Below are positions 42,166-50,406 of a DNA stretch of 64,000 nt, in pieces. The notes beneath the pieces were generated by a model. The model had not been told where the DNA came from. It made no database searches and worked only from the letters and a program-made list of their open reading frames with translations. This stretch comes from DASRWT01 sp963748485 (lineage in GTDB: Bacteria > Methylomirabilota > Methylomirabilia > Rokubacteriales > CSP1-6). Position 1 is the stretch's first letter; the number at the start of each line of letters is the position of its first letter. The translations under genes were made by a program, and so were the position numbers. The DNA is taken from the NCBI GenBank assembly GCA_963748485.1, contig CAVVJF010000006.1, positions 50,990 through 114,989 of the forward strand, written 5' to 3'.

Positions 42166-43812
42166 GTGAATACGGAGGAAGTGTTGATCTTCCTGCTGGC
42201 GCTGGCCTCCGGTCTCTCGCTCTTCGTAGGGCTCGCCCAGGCCCTCGACGGCCGGCGGGCTCGTCCATCCACCTGGCGCGCCCACGCAGCCCCTCCCGCA
42301 CGCCGACAGCATGCGGCGGAGCCGCGTCTGGCGGAGCCGCGGGGCCACGGCGGCCGCATCTACGCCGACGCCGCTCCCGCCGACGCGAAGCCGACGGGGA
42401 CCGAGAGCGAGGCCCTGGCGGCGCCCGCCGAGGAGCCGACACCGGGCGGCGCGCCCGTGCCCGTCCGGCCCGTGCCCGCGGCGGAGCCGCCGCCGCGTCC
42501 GGGGCCCCGGCAGATCTCCCTGCTGGAGCCGCCTTCCGAGGCCGTCACTGAACCCGTCAGCCAGGTCGTCACCGAGGTCGCGAGCCAGGCGGCGGCAGAG
42601 CCCCTCCCGATGGAAACTCCTTCCGCCGCGCCGGTGGCCCCGGGTGACCTGGTCGGCGGGGCCATGCGGCTGCTGCGGGCGGGTAGCCATGAGGAGCTGC
42701 TCGGCCTGCTGGAGCCCGTCCTGAAGCCCCGCGGCCGCGGCCGCGCTCGTCCGGCGCCCTCGCACGAGCGCACGCTGCTCTGGGCCATGGCGGGGCTCGC
42801 GAGCCGGGCGCGCGGCGACGAGGCGGCCACTCGGGCCGCCTTCGAGCGCGGCCTTCGCGACCTGCCGAGGGCCGAGGGGGAGACGCCCGACGGTCCGCTC
42901 ATGCCGGCGGCGGAGTGGGTGGGTGGTCAGCTTCTGGCCGGAGCCGAATCTGCGCTCGAGGCATCGGCGTCGAGCCTGGCGGGCCTGCGGCTCTGCGTGG
43001 GCGTGCTTCGCGCCGTCGCGACGGCCCAGCCGGGGCAGCTGGACAGCGGCGCGGCTGGCGACATGGACCGCGCGGCCGGCGCCGCCGGCGCGGACGAGCT
43101 GCCCCCGTGGGGCAAGGCGCTACGCGCGCATCTCGCGGTGGAGCAAGCCAGGGACGCCCTCGCCACCGCCGCCGAGCGGCGGCTCAAGAGCTTTCTCGGC
43201 AAGCGGGACCACGTCGGCGGGTATCGCTGGCTCGAGGATGCGCTGCGCTGGAACGAGCTGGGCGAGCGGCGAAGCACGGTCGAGGACGCGTACTGGCAGT
43301 CCGTGGGGGGCGAGGTCGTGCGTCTCACCGGTGAGGCGCTCGCCGCCGCCGACGACCTGCCCGCGGCCACCGCGACGCTCCGGACCGCGGAGGTGCTCGT
43401 GCAGGCGCTGCCCGAAGAAGCCGCCCGGTCCTCCAAGATGGACGAGATACGTCGGCGGCTCTGGTGGAGCCAGACCAAGCTCGGGGTGCAACGCCTCGAG
43501 ATGAACGACGTCGGTGGTGCGCTCGGGCCCCTCTACGAGGCGCTCCGCCTGGCCGGCGGCGACGCGGGTCGCGAGACCGAGACGCGGCACACGCTGGCCC
43601 AGGCGCTCGAGGCCATGGCCACCGACGTGTCCGAAGCGGTCGAGGAGCGCCTGCGCTCGGGAGATCGGGCCGCCGCGGAGGCGGCCGGCCGGGAGCTGTG
43701 CGGCGCGATCGACCGCGGGCTCGCCGAGGGCGTGTCGCAGGAGGAGCTTGCGGGCGCGCTGGCCATCCGGCAGCACGTGATGACCCGCATCGCCCAGGCC
43801 GACGGCGCGTGA
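42166..43812 (+). CDS. Hypothetical membrane-anchored protein with proline-rich linker and helical-repeat domain
   Basis: A 548-residue protein starting at GTG 42,166 behind GGAGGAGGTG. One N-terminal membrane helix (VLIFLLALASGLSLFVGLA) is followed by a Pro/Ala-rich linker to about residue 150 and then an all-helical domain with TPR-like periodicity (for example GVQRLEMNDVGGALGPLYEAL). I recognise no family. The stop overlaps the next start by GTGA, so it is translationally coupled to a CoA ligase. It may be a scaffold that tethers cytoplasmic partners to the membrane. Confidence 0.72.
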   Translation: MNTEEVLIFLLALASGLSLFVGLAQALDGRRARPSTWRAHAAPPARRQHAAEPRLAEPRGHGGRIYADAAPADAKPTGTESEALAAPAEEPTPGGAPVPVRPVPAAEPPPRPGPRQISLLEPPSEAVTEPVSQVVTEVASQAAAEPLPMETPSAAPVAPGDLVGGAMRLLRAGSHEELLGLLEPVLKPRGRGRARPAPSHERTLLWAMAGLASRARGDEAATRAAFERGLRDLPRAEGETPDGPLMPAAEWVGGQLLAGAESALEASASSLAGLRLCVGVLRAVATAQPGQLDSGAAGDMDRAAGAAGADELPPWGKALRAHLAVEQARDALATAAERRLKSFLGKRDHVGGYRWLEDALRWNELGERRSTVEDAYWQSVGGEVVRLTGEALAAADDLPAATATLRTAEVLVQALPEEAARSSKMDEIRRRLWWSQTKLGVQRLEMNDVGGALGPLYEALRLAGGDAGRETETRHTLAQALEAMATDVSEAVEERLRSGDRAAAEAAGRELCGAIDRGLAEGVSQEELAGALAIRQHVMTRIAQADGA

Positions 43813-45449
43813 CGGACCTCGGCCCCGCCATCACCCTCGGCCGGATGCTGGACCGGGCGGCCGAGCGGTTCCCCGACCGCGAGGCGGTGGTGTTCCGCGG
43901 CGAGCGCGTGACATACCGTGAGCTGCAGCGCCGAGCGGACGCCTTCGCGCGCGGCTTGCTCGCCCTCGGTCTGGGTCGCGGCGACCACGTCGTGCTGTGG
44001 ATGCCGAACTGCGTGGAGTGGAACGTCGCCAACCTCGGCATCGCCAAGATCGGCGCGGTGACGGTGACGTGCAACAGCCGGTATCGCGCCTTCGAGGTGG
44101 AGTACGTGCTGCGGCAGTCGGACGCCAAGGCCCTCGTCATGGTGGATCGCTTCGTCGCCGCCAAGGTCGACTACCTCGCGATCCTCGACGAGCTCTGTCC
44201 CGAGGCGCGGCGCGCGGGCGGCCTGCCCGCCGCGCGCTTTCCCGCCCTGCGCCACGTGGTGGTGCTCGGCGCCGAGGTGCCGGCGGGCGCGGTGGACTTC
44301 AGCGCGGTGGAGCGCGCGGGCGCCGGGCCGGGCGGCCGCGACCTGGGCGCCCTCACCGTCCGGCCCGACGATCCTGTCGAGATGCTCTACACGTCCGGCA
44401 CCACCGGCGAGCCGAAGGGCTGCCTCCTCTCGCACGGGAACATGTACTACAAGTGCCGCGTCTACGTGGACCTCCACCACTGGACCCACGCCGACCGCTA
44501 CCTCGTGTCGGTGCCCTACTTCCACATCTTCGGCTCCATGGGCGGCGTGGCCGCGAACTGCCTGGCCGGCTCCACCCAGGTGCTCATGGACGTGTTCGAC
44601 GCGGGCGAGGCCATGCGCCTCATCGAGGCGGAGCGCGTGACCATCTTCTCGGGCGTGCCCACCATGTTCATCACAGTGCTGGGCCACCCCGCCTTCGGGA
44701 AGCACGATCTGTCCTCCCTGCGCACGGGCTCGATCGGAGCGGCTCCGGTGCCGGTGGAAATCATGCGGCGCATCCTGGACCGCGAGGCGGGGCTCGGCCT
44801 GGACGCCCTCGTCGTGTACGGGCTCACCGAGGCCACCGGGGGCACGCACTGGACGCGCCCGGGCGATCCCATCGAGAAGCGCGTGGCCACGGTCGGACTA
44901 CGCACTCCGGAGCTCGAGGACCGCATCGTGGATCCGGCGACGGGCCGGCCGCTGCCGCCGGGCGAGGAAGGGGAGGTGTGCGTCAAGGGCCCAACCCTCA
45001 TGCTCGGCTACTACCGGAAGCCGGAGGCCACCGCGGAGAAGATCCGAGACGGATGGCTGCACACCGGCGACATGGGCATACAGGACGCCGACGGCTACCT
45101 CCGCATCACCGGCCGGGTCACCGACATGATCATCGTGGGCGGCTTCAATACCTACCCGGCCGAGATCGAGAACTTCTACCTCCGCCATCCCGGAATTCTC
45201 GACGTGTCCATCGTGGGCGTCCCCGACCCCATCATGGGCGAGGTGGTGATGGCCTTCGTGATCCCCAAGGCCGGCGTCGCGCTGAGCGCCGAGGATGTGA
45301 TCGCCTTCGCGCGCGAAAAGATCGCCAACTTCAAGGTCCCCCGCTACGTCGAGATCGTCGACCAGTTCCCCCTTACCGGCTCCGGCAAGGTCCAGAAATT
45401 CAAACAAAAAGCCCACGCCGTCGAGAAGCTCGGTCTCAAGGCGCCGTGA
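43809..45449 (+). CDS. AMP-dependent acyl-CoA synthetase/ligase
   Basis: From GTG 43,809 (GTGA overlap) the protein has 546 residues. P-loop LYTSGTTGEPKGC, A5 motif VYGLTEATGG, hinge and C-terminal motifs GWLHTGDMG, ITGRVTDMIIVGGFNTYPAE and the catalytic Lys in LTGSGKVQKF. It resembles fatty- or aryl-acyl-CoA ligases more than the other two ligases in this window. Upstream in-frame sequence lies within the hypothetical gene. The product ends 5 nt before a long inverted repeat. Confidence 0.92.
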   Translation: MTDLGPAITLGRMLDRAAERFPDREAVVFRGERVTYRELQRRADAFARGLLALGLGRGDHVVLWMPNCVEWNVANLGIAKIGAVTVTCNSRYRAFEVEYVLRQSDAKALVMVDRFVAAKVDYLAILDELCPEARRAGGLPAARFPALRHVVVLGAEVPAGAVDFSAVERAGAGPGGRDLGALTVRPDDPVEMLYTSGTTGEPKGCLLSHGNMYYKCRVYVDLHHWTHADRYLVSVPYFHIFGSMGGVAANCLAGSTQVLMDVFDAGEAMRLIEAERVTIFSGVPTMFITVLGHPAFGKHDLSSLRTGSIGAAPVPVEIMRRILDREAGLGLDALVVYGLTEATGGTHWTRPGDPIEKRVATVGLRTPELEDRIVDPATGRPLPPGEEGEVCVKGPTLMLGYYRKPEATAEKIRDGWLHTGDMGIQDADGYLRITGRVTDMIIVGGFNTYPAEIENFYLRHPGILDVSIVGVPDPIMGEVVMAFVIPKAGVALSAEDVIAFAREKIANFKVPRYVEIVDQFPLTGSGKVQKFKQKAHAVEKLGLKAP

Positions 45450-45453
45450 AGGT

Positions 45454-45543
45454 CCCCCCTCAGTCCGGGGGCGGGGCAGGGGCTCGCTTACTCAGTACAG
45501 CATTCGCCGCGAAGCCCCTGCCCCGCGCCCGGACTGAGGGGGG
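45454..45543. repeat. Long near-perfect inverted repeat between convergent genes
   Basis: A left arm of 34 nt (45,454-45,487) and a right arm of 35 nt (45,509-45,543) are inverted copies with about one mismatch and one extra base, around a 21-nt AT-richer spacer. It fills the gap between the convergent CoA ligase and response regulator genes. RNA from either strand would fold into a very stable GC stem. No T-run follows, so it is either a Rho-independent-like bidirectional attenuator without U-tract, or a small repeat element (REP/MITE-like). Confidence 0.8.
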
Positions 45544-45546
45544 CCG

Positions 45547-46596
45547 CTAGTCCAGGGACTTCTGCCGGATCTCCTCGAGCAGGCTGAGAGGGACCGTCAT
45601 GAAGCTGGCGACCACGGCGGGGTCGAAGTGGGTGCCGGCGGAGCGCTGGATCTCGCCGCGGGCCGCCTCGAATTCGATGGCCCGCGAGTAGGGGCGGTCG
45701 AACGTCAGGGCGTCGAAGGCGTCCGCCACCGCGAAGATGCGGGCGCCGAGAGGGATGTCGGCGCCCCTGAGCCCCTTCGGGTAGCCGGTGCCGTCCCACC
45801 GCTCGTGATGGTGGTAGACGATGGGCACCGCGGGGCGGAGGAAGGCGATCTGCTCCACCAGCTGACGGCCGATCTCCGGGTGGGTCCGCATGAGGGTCAG
45901 CGGGCCCGGCTTGAGCAGGATGGCGTCGGGAATGCCGATCTTGCCGATGTCGTGGAGGAGCACCCCGTGCTCGAGCACGCGCAGATCGGCCTCGGCCGTC
46001 ATGCCGTGCGCCCGCGCGATGGCCAGCGAATAACCGCGCACGCGCCGCGAGTGCGCCTGGGTACCGAGGTCGCGGGTGTCGATGGCTGAGCCGAGGGCCT
46101 CCAGGGTGCTGCGGTACGTCTCCTCGAGAGCGCCCAGCGTCGCCTCGAGATCGCGGGTGGCCTCCGTCACCCGGCGCTCGAGCAGCCCCTGGTACTCGCG
46201 CCGCTCCATCAAGAGCGCCCGGTGCTCCAGCGCGCGCTCGGCGGCGTTCAGGAGCTCCTCCATGTTGACGGGCTTGAGGATGAAGTCGTAGGCCCCGTAC
46301 TTGAGGCTCTCCACCGCGGTCTGGATGTCGCCCACGCCGGTGAGGACCAGGAAGGCCGCGTCGGGATCCAGCGCGCGGGCCTGCTTCAGAAACTCGACTC
46401 CGGTCAAGGCGGGCATCTGCACGTCGGTGACGGTGAGGGGCGGCCGGAGCTCCTGGAAGAGGCCGAGCCCTTCCTTGCCGTTCACCGCCTGCCGGCATTC
46501 GAAGCCTGCGCCCTCGAAGAATTCCGACAGCACCCGCCGGATCTGCCGGTCGTCGTCCACGATGAGGAGGCGGCGCTCGGGCGCGGGCTGGCTCAT
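45547..46596 (-). CDS. Response regulator with HD-GYP domain (c-di-GMP phosphodiesterase)
   Basis: A 349-residue protein with an N-terminal receiver (acidic DDD at 14-16, phospho-acceptor Asp58 in VTDVQMP, Thr in LTG, Lys in LKPVN), a coiled-coil linker (about 125-165), and a C-terminal HD-GYP domain with HDIGKIGIP, HHHERWDGTGYP and ADAFDALTFDRPY. All metal and GYP residues are present, so it should hydrolyse c-di-GMP. It overlaps the upstream GGDEF gene by ATGA, placing synthesis and breakdown of c-di-GMP in one transcript. The cognate kinase is not nearby. Confidence 0.93.
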   Translation of the reverse strand: MSQPAPERRLLIVDDDRQIRRVLSEFFEGAGFECRQAVNGKEGLGLFQELRPPLTVTDVQMPALTGVEFLKQARALDPDAAFLVLTGVGDIQTAVESLKYGAYDFILKPVNMEELLNAAERALEHRALLMERREYQGLLERRVTEATRDLEATLGALEETYRSTLEALGSAIDTRDLGTQAHSRRVRGYSLAIARAHGMTAEADLRVLEHGVLLHDIGKIGIPDAILLKPGPLTLMRTHPEIGRQLVEQIAFLRPAVPIVYHHHERWDGTGYPKGLRGADIPLGARIFAVADAFDALTFDRPYSRAIEFEAARGEIQRSAGTHFDPAVVASFMTVPLSLLEEIRQKSLD

Positions 46597-47537
46597 GGGG
46601 TCCCGCCTCCCGCGCGGGGGGCCACGTCCTCGAACACCGACACGCGATTCTTCCCCGAGCGCTTGGCGGCGTAGAGGGCCTCGTCGGCCGCCCGCATGAG
46701 ATCGTCGGCGCTGGGGGCCACGTCCTCGGGCAGGGACGCGATGCCGAAGCTCGCGGTGAGCCGCCTTCCGTGCGCGAAGCGATGGGTCGCGAGCACCTGC
46801 CGGATGCGGTCGGCGTACAGCCGCGCCCCGGCCTTGGAGGTCTCGACGAGGAGCACCGCGAACTCGTCCCCGCCGTAGCGGCAGATCACGTTGATGCCGC
46901 GCGAGTACCGGAGGAGGATGTCGGACATGTCGCGCAGCGTGTCGTCCCCCGCGCCGTGCCCCAGGTCGTCGTTGACGCTCTTGAAGCCGTCGAGGTCCAC
47001 GAGCACCACCGACACCGGATGGTTGAAGCGGCGATACCGAGAGACCTCCTCTTCCAGCCGAATGGAGTAGAAGCGGCGATTGTAGAGTCCGGTCACCTCG
47101 TCCTTGAAGGAGTACTCTTTCAGCCGCGCGTTGCTGAGCTCGAGGTCGCGGTAGGCGGCCTCGAGGCGATGGGCGAAGTCGCTGATCTCGTTCCCTTGGT
47201 CCTCGATGCGGCTCAGGATGCGCGAGAAGGCGCCCATCATGGAACTGACTTCCTGGGAGCCGACCTCCGTGGGCACGATCCCGGCGGCGGGATCCGCGGC
47301 CGTCGCCGCGGCGACGCTCGGGCGCGCGGGGTTTCGGCTGAGGACGAAGAGGGTGGCGAGGGCCAGCAGGGCCACCAGCACGACGAGGGCCTCCACCGTT
47401 GGCATGGCCAAGCCGGCCCGCCCGGGATCGTAGAGCGGGCGCACGCGCAACTCGATCACGAGCACGAGGGTGGCCGTCAGAAGGACGGTGGCTCCGGCGA
47501 ACGCGAGGGCGAGAGCCCGGCTCAGTGCCGCTTGCAT
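46593..47537 (-). CDS. Membrane-bound GGDEF diguanylate cyclase
   Basis: From ATG 47,537 the protein has 314 residues with two N-terminal membrane helices (about 10-32 and 45-65), a linker with a short coiled coil, and a GGDEF domain with intact RYGGDEF active site. The inhibitory site, normally RxxD nine residues before GGDEF, reads RGIN, so product inhibition may be weak. An in-frame ATG at 47,681 would add 48 polar residues but lies over the divergent tusA-like promoter; I prefer 47,537, although its ribosome site is poor. Confidence 0.87.
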   Translation of the reverse strand: MQAALSRALALAFAGATVLLTATLVLVIELRVRPLYDPGRAGLAMPTVEALVVLVALLALATLFVLSRNPARPSVAAATAADPAAGIVPTEVGSQEVSSMMGAFSRILSRIEDQGNEISDFAHRLEAAYRDLELSNARLKEYSFKDEVTGLYNRRFYSIRLEEEVSRYRRFNHPVSVVLVDLDGFKSVNDDLGHGAGDDTLRDMSDILLRYSRGINVICRYGGDEFAVLLVETSKAGARLYADRIRQVLATHRFAHGRRLTASFGIASLPEDVAPSADDLMRAADEALYAAKRSGKNRVSVFEDVAPRAGGGTP

Positions 47538-47628
47538 GGATGCGCCGTCGAGAATATCGGTTCTTCGCTCGGCATTCGCGAATATTCTTTCCCGCGCCGG
47601 ACCCTCAAGCGAGACGACGGGCGGTTGC

Positions 47629-47665
47629 TTGACGCTCGCGAGCGCGGTGGGGTAGGGTAGACGCC
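47629..47665 (+). promoter_or_regulatory. Candidate promoter of the TusA-family gene, leaderless
   Basis: TTGACG at 47,629-47,634 and TAGGGT at 47,653-47,658 are 18 nt apart, and the ATG follows 7 nt after the second hexamer. No ribosome-binding sequence fits between them. This is the layout expected of a leaderless gene and resembles the Rieske gene promoter. Confidence 0.45.
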
Positions 47666-47944
47666 ATGCGGGAGGGGTCAAAAGTCGTCAATGTTGACAA
47701 GCAGATTGACTGCAACGGCCTCTTCTGCCCCATGCCGATCGTCAAGACCCGGGAGGCGCTTCGCGACATGGCCCCCGGTCAGGTGCTCGAGATGCTGTCC
47801 GACGATCCCGCCTCCGAAGCCGACATGAAGAGCTGGACCCAACGCTCCGGGAACGAACTGGTGGGACTGTCCCGAGACGGGGCGGTCTACCGGTTCCTGG
47901 TTCGCAAAGCGGACCCGGCCCCTGTTCGCCACGTAAGTGGCTGA
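47666..47944 (+). CDS. TusA-family sulfurtransferase-like protein
   Basis: A 92-residue protein with the family signature CNGLFCPMPIVKTREAL; Cys21 of the CPxP motif is the persulfide-carrying residue in TusA. The C-terminal half has the expected beta-alpha-beta elements (GQVLEMLSDDPASEADM, then VYRFLVRK). TusA-type proteins pass sulfur in tRNA thiolation, molybdenum cofactor and sulfur oxidation pathways. It stands alone here. The last ten residues (PAPVRHVSG) extend past the usual end and abut the prophage boundary, so the tail may derive from the integration event. Confidence 0.88.
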   Translation: MREGSKVVNVDKQIDCNGLFCPMPIVKTREALRDMAPGQVLEMLSDDPASEADMKSWTQRSGNELVGLSRDGAVYRFLVRKADPAPVRHVSG

Positions 47945-47947
47945 ATT

Positions 47948-48022
47948 CCCAGAAACCACTCCCAGCCCTATGCACGGTTCCGTGCACAGACGGTGCACAA
48001 GCATGCTAGGGTGGTTCTGGGG
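47948..48022. repeat. Nested inverted repeats beside the integrase gene (attachment or recombination region)
   Basis: CCCAGAAACCAC at 47,948-47,959 is complemented by GTGGTTCTGGG at 48,011-48,021 with one extra base. Inside lies a perfect palindrome TGCACGGTTCCGTGCA at 47,971-47,986 and a further GTGCAC at 47,993-47,998. The region lies between the TusA stop and the integrase ribosome site. It is a good candidate for integrase core or arm sites, or an integrase operator. Confidence 0.5.
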
Positions 48023-48040
48023 TTCCAGGAGGCCCTGCAC

Positions 48041-49168
48041 ATGGCGCAGCGTCAGGAATGGAAGGGACAGGTCGAGCCGGGCATCCGCAAGTACCTCGGC
48101 CGCGGCGGGCAGCGGTGGTATCGGGTCCAGCTCGGCAGCCGCGGCAAGGGCAACCGCAAGAGCCAGGTGGTGGCCACGCTGGAGGCCGCGGTGGCCCTCA
48201 AGCGGCAGTGGCTGGAGGGTGGGTTGCCCGTGGACACGGCCGCGCCAGCGGCGGGGGAGGAGGCCCAGCGCACCCTCGATGATGCCTTGCGCGAACGCGG
48301 GGCCGCGCTCACCACCAAGGTGGCCGCCCGCACGGGCAGCCCGGCGACGGTGAAGTTCTGCGACCACGTGCGGCGCACCCTCGCCAAGTGGGAGGAGCGG
48401 CTGGACGCCCGCCCCGTGCGCTCCGTCACGCTGGAGCACCTCGAGGCCTTCCGGGACTGGCGGCACGTGACGGGCGGGCTCAAGCCCCCGAGCGTGAACC
48501 GCGAGCTCCGCGAGTTGGCGTGCGCCGTGAAGCTCTACCAGCCCGAGTTCAAGGCGGTGGGCATCGAGCTGGACGAAGGCGATGAGGAGCGGGTGCGCTT
48601 CGTGCCCGACGACAAGTGGCACGTCTTCGATGCGCTCGCCCTGAAGTATGGCCCCCGGTTCGCGCGCATGGCGGAGATCCAGCTGCACTGTAGTTTCCGG
48701 CCGGGCGAGGTGCGGGTGCTTGAGCAGGCCCAGGTAAACCTGCCCGCACGAGAGATCCGCCTGCGCGCCGATCAGACGAAGACGCGCGCGGCGCGCACGG
48801 TGCGGTTGCCCCAGGCCGCCGTCGAGCTCTTCGCGGCGCAGCTCGCCGACCCGGAGACGCAGGGCTCGCCCTGCTGGGTCTTTCCCAACCCGCGCACCGG
48901 GGCGCCCTATTCCGACGGCTTGCTCTCGTTCTACTGGCGCCGGGTGACGCGCAAGGCCGGGATGCCCGACTTCCACCTCCATGACCTCCGGCACCATGTG
49001 CCGACGATCGCCGTCACCAAGGGCGCGAACGAGCGCACGCTGATGAAGCTGGGCGGGTGGACCAGCGCCCGCAGCGTGAAGCGCTACGCCCATGTCCTCA
49101 CCGAGGCCGTGGACCACTATCAGGCGCTCGCTGGGGGGCCGGACTCACGCCCACAGGTGACGGGTTGA
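48041..49168 (+). CDS. int: Phage integrase, tyrosine recombinase
   Basis: From ATG 48,041 (AGGAGG 8 nt upstream) the protein has 375 residues. An N-terminal AP2-like arm-binding region (WYRVQLGSRGKGNRKSQVV), a core-binding SAM-like domain (about 100-180) and the catalytic domain follow. Catalytic residues are Arg220 (CSFRPGEV), Lys247, His314-x-x-Arg317 (HDLRHH), Trp340 and nucleophile Tyr349 (KRYAHV). It should catalyse integration and, with an excisionase, excision. A GTG at 47,993 would add 16 residues but overlaps the repeats and lacks a ribosome site. Confidence 0.93.
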   Translation: MAQRQEWKGQVEPGIRKYLGRGGQRWYRVQLGSRGKGNRKSQVVATLEAAVALKRQWLEGGLPVDTAAPAAGEEAQRTLDDALRERGAALTTKVAARTGSPATVKFCDHVRRTLAKWEERLDARPVRSVTLEHLEAFRDWRHVTGGLKPPSVNRELRELACAVKLYQPEFKAVGIELDEGDEERVRFVPDDKWHVFDALALKYGPRFARMAEIQLHCSFRPGEVRVLEQAQVNLPAREIRLRADQTKTRAARTVRLPQAAVELFAAQLADPETQGSPCWVFPNPRTGAPYSDGLLSFYWRRVTRKAGMPDFHLHDLRHHVPTIAVTKGANERTLMKLGGWTSARSVKRYAHVLTEAVDHYQALAGGPDSRPQVTG

Positions 49169-49325
49169 GTAGCGCCCGCACCTTGCAATAGCTCTCCACG
49201 GCATCCACGTACAGGCGCAGGGCAGCCTCGTGCTCGGGCGCCTCCGGGTGCGCGGGGTCCAGCTTGCGCTCGAGCAGGAGGAGCTCCAGCGCCAGCTGGC
49301 GCTCGATGCGGCGTAGTGGGGTCAT
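49098..49325 (-). CDS. Small prophage protein, unknown
   Basis: From ATG 49,325 (GGGGGAGGCC ribosome site) it encodes 75 residues, mainly a helix-rich segment PLRRIERQLALELLLLERKL and a second helix LRLYVDAVESYCKVRALL, then a Pro-rich tail. No family recognised. The tail overlaps the convergent integrase gene by about 70 nt. It is the last gene of the leftward early unit. Confidence 0.6.
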   Translation of the reverse strand: MTPLRRIERQLALELLLLERKLDPAHPEAPEHEAALRLYVDAVESYCKVRALLNPSPVGVSPAPQRAPDSGPRPR

Positions 49326-49441
49326 GGCCTCCCCCCATCCTTTGCGGCCCGGATCCGTTGGCATCACCCGCGCCCTTCCATATATCGTGGCCGTGCTTGC
49401 CCTTCATGAGCCGATGATCTCGCTTGTCGGTGTCCTCGGGG

Positions 49442-49699
49442 TTATGAGTTCTCTAGCGCCTGAAACGTCGGCGGCTTCCAGCGTTCAAGGAGCATCACGT
49501 ACCCCTCAGCCACACACCGCCAATCCTGGCGTACCAAGCCCGCTTGGATGGCCGCCGCGACAGTCACCGCGAGCTGTCGATCATCGCACTCACCAGGGGG
49601 CGCATACCCGGCTGCGCGCGCCGCGTCGTCCCGCTTGCGATTCCGCGCAATCGCCGCCCGGCACCGCGCCTCATAGCGCGCCTGGTCCGCCGCAGTCAT
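49442..49699 (-). CDS. Small prophage protein, unknown
   Basis: An 85-residue protein with an arginine- and alanine-rich first helix (QARYEARCRAAIARNRKRDD) and a second half QLAVTVAAAIQAGLVRQDW. The ATG overlaps the stop of the HNH gene by ATGA, supporting expression in the same leftward transcript. I recognise no family. Confidence 0.6.
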   Translation of the reverse strand: MTAADQARYEARCRAAIARNRKRDDAARAAGYAPPGECDDRQLAVTVAAAIQAGLVRQDWRCVAEGYVMLLERWKPPTFQALENS

Positions 49700-50145
49700 A
49701 CGGCTGTCCTACGCGGCGGTATTGCCGCGGTAATACCGGTGACACGACGGTGTCGGGCGCGGCGGATGGCGCAGGCCCGGCACTGGCGCATGCTCTTGTT
49801 CCTGAACGTGTAGCGGTAGACGTTATCCTCGGTCAGCGGGTGACCGCGCCCGCACGTCGTCTTGCGCGGAGCCGCCTGCGCCTGCCGTCGGAGATTCTCC
49901 ACCTTCGCGACGGCCTCAAGGTGGGCGGGATTCACGCACCAGCGATTGCGGCAGAGGTGATCTGTCTCGAGGCCGGCGGGCACGTCGATGCCATGTGCGA
50001 AGCGATAGGCGATGCGATGCGCGAACTTCTTCCCGAGACGGCCGTACCCGCTGGACATGAGCTGGCCGATCCATCGATGGCACCCGGAAGGCAGTGGTTC
50101 GACCATCCGCGTGAACCTGACTGCGAGCGGCTCCCACCGCGGCAT
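49696..50145 (-). CDS. HNH endonuclease (phage homing type)
   Basis: A 149-residue protein with the HNH motif DHLCRNRWCVNPAHLE (about 62-77), typical of the HNH_3 homing endonucleases scattered in phage genomes, preceded by a short beta-rich region GCHRWIGQLMSSGYGR. A C-terminal CGRGH...CRAC pair could bind zinc. It probably nicks or cuts DNA and may be a selfish insertion between phage genes. It follows the ribbon-helix-helix-like gene by 3 nt. Confidence 0.88.
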   Translation of the reverse strand: MPRWEPLAVRFTRMVEPLPSGCHRWIGQLMSSGYGRLGKKFAHRIAYRFAHGIDVPAGLETDHLCRNRWCVNPAHLEAVAKVENLRRQAQAAPRKTTCGRGHPLTEDNVYRYTFRNKSMRQCRACAIRRARHRRVTGITAAIPPRRTAV

Positions 50146-50148
50146 CCC

Positions 50149-50406
50149 TCAGAACCTCCGCATTCCCTGAGAACCCGCGAGCATCTGCGGCGGAATCCCG
50201 AGAGGCGCTTCCACGAGGGCCGGCGCGCTTGCGATGCTCAGCGCATAGAGCGCGAGCATGCGAACGAACACGGCGGGCTCCAGAGCGCGGGCGCGGGCCG
50301 CGAGGCAAATGGCCGACCACTCCAGGCTGTTGAAGCGGATGGAGTGCGGGGCCCGGCTCTCCATCGGAGGCATGGCGCCGGCCGGCTTCCGCTCAGGCGG
50401 CGGCAT
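50149..50406 (-). CDS. Small ribbon-helix-helix-like protein
   Basis: An 85-residue protein whose middle reads HSIRFNSLEWSAICLAARAR followed by ALEPAVFVRMLAL, the beta-helix-helix pattern of Arc/MobC-like DNA-binding proteins. It overlaps the Cro-like gene by 14 nt. It could be an early regulator. The match is by pattern only. Confidence 0.55.
   Translation of the reverse strand: MPPPERKPAGAMPPMESRAPHSIRFNSLEWSAICLAARARALEPAVFVRMLALYALSIASAPALVEAPLGIPPQMLAGSQGMRRF

Noticed and set aside
45454..45543. An insertion sequence end or transposon
   Set aside because: No transposase gene or target duplication accompanies the inverted repeat; it fits between two intact genes.
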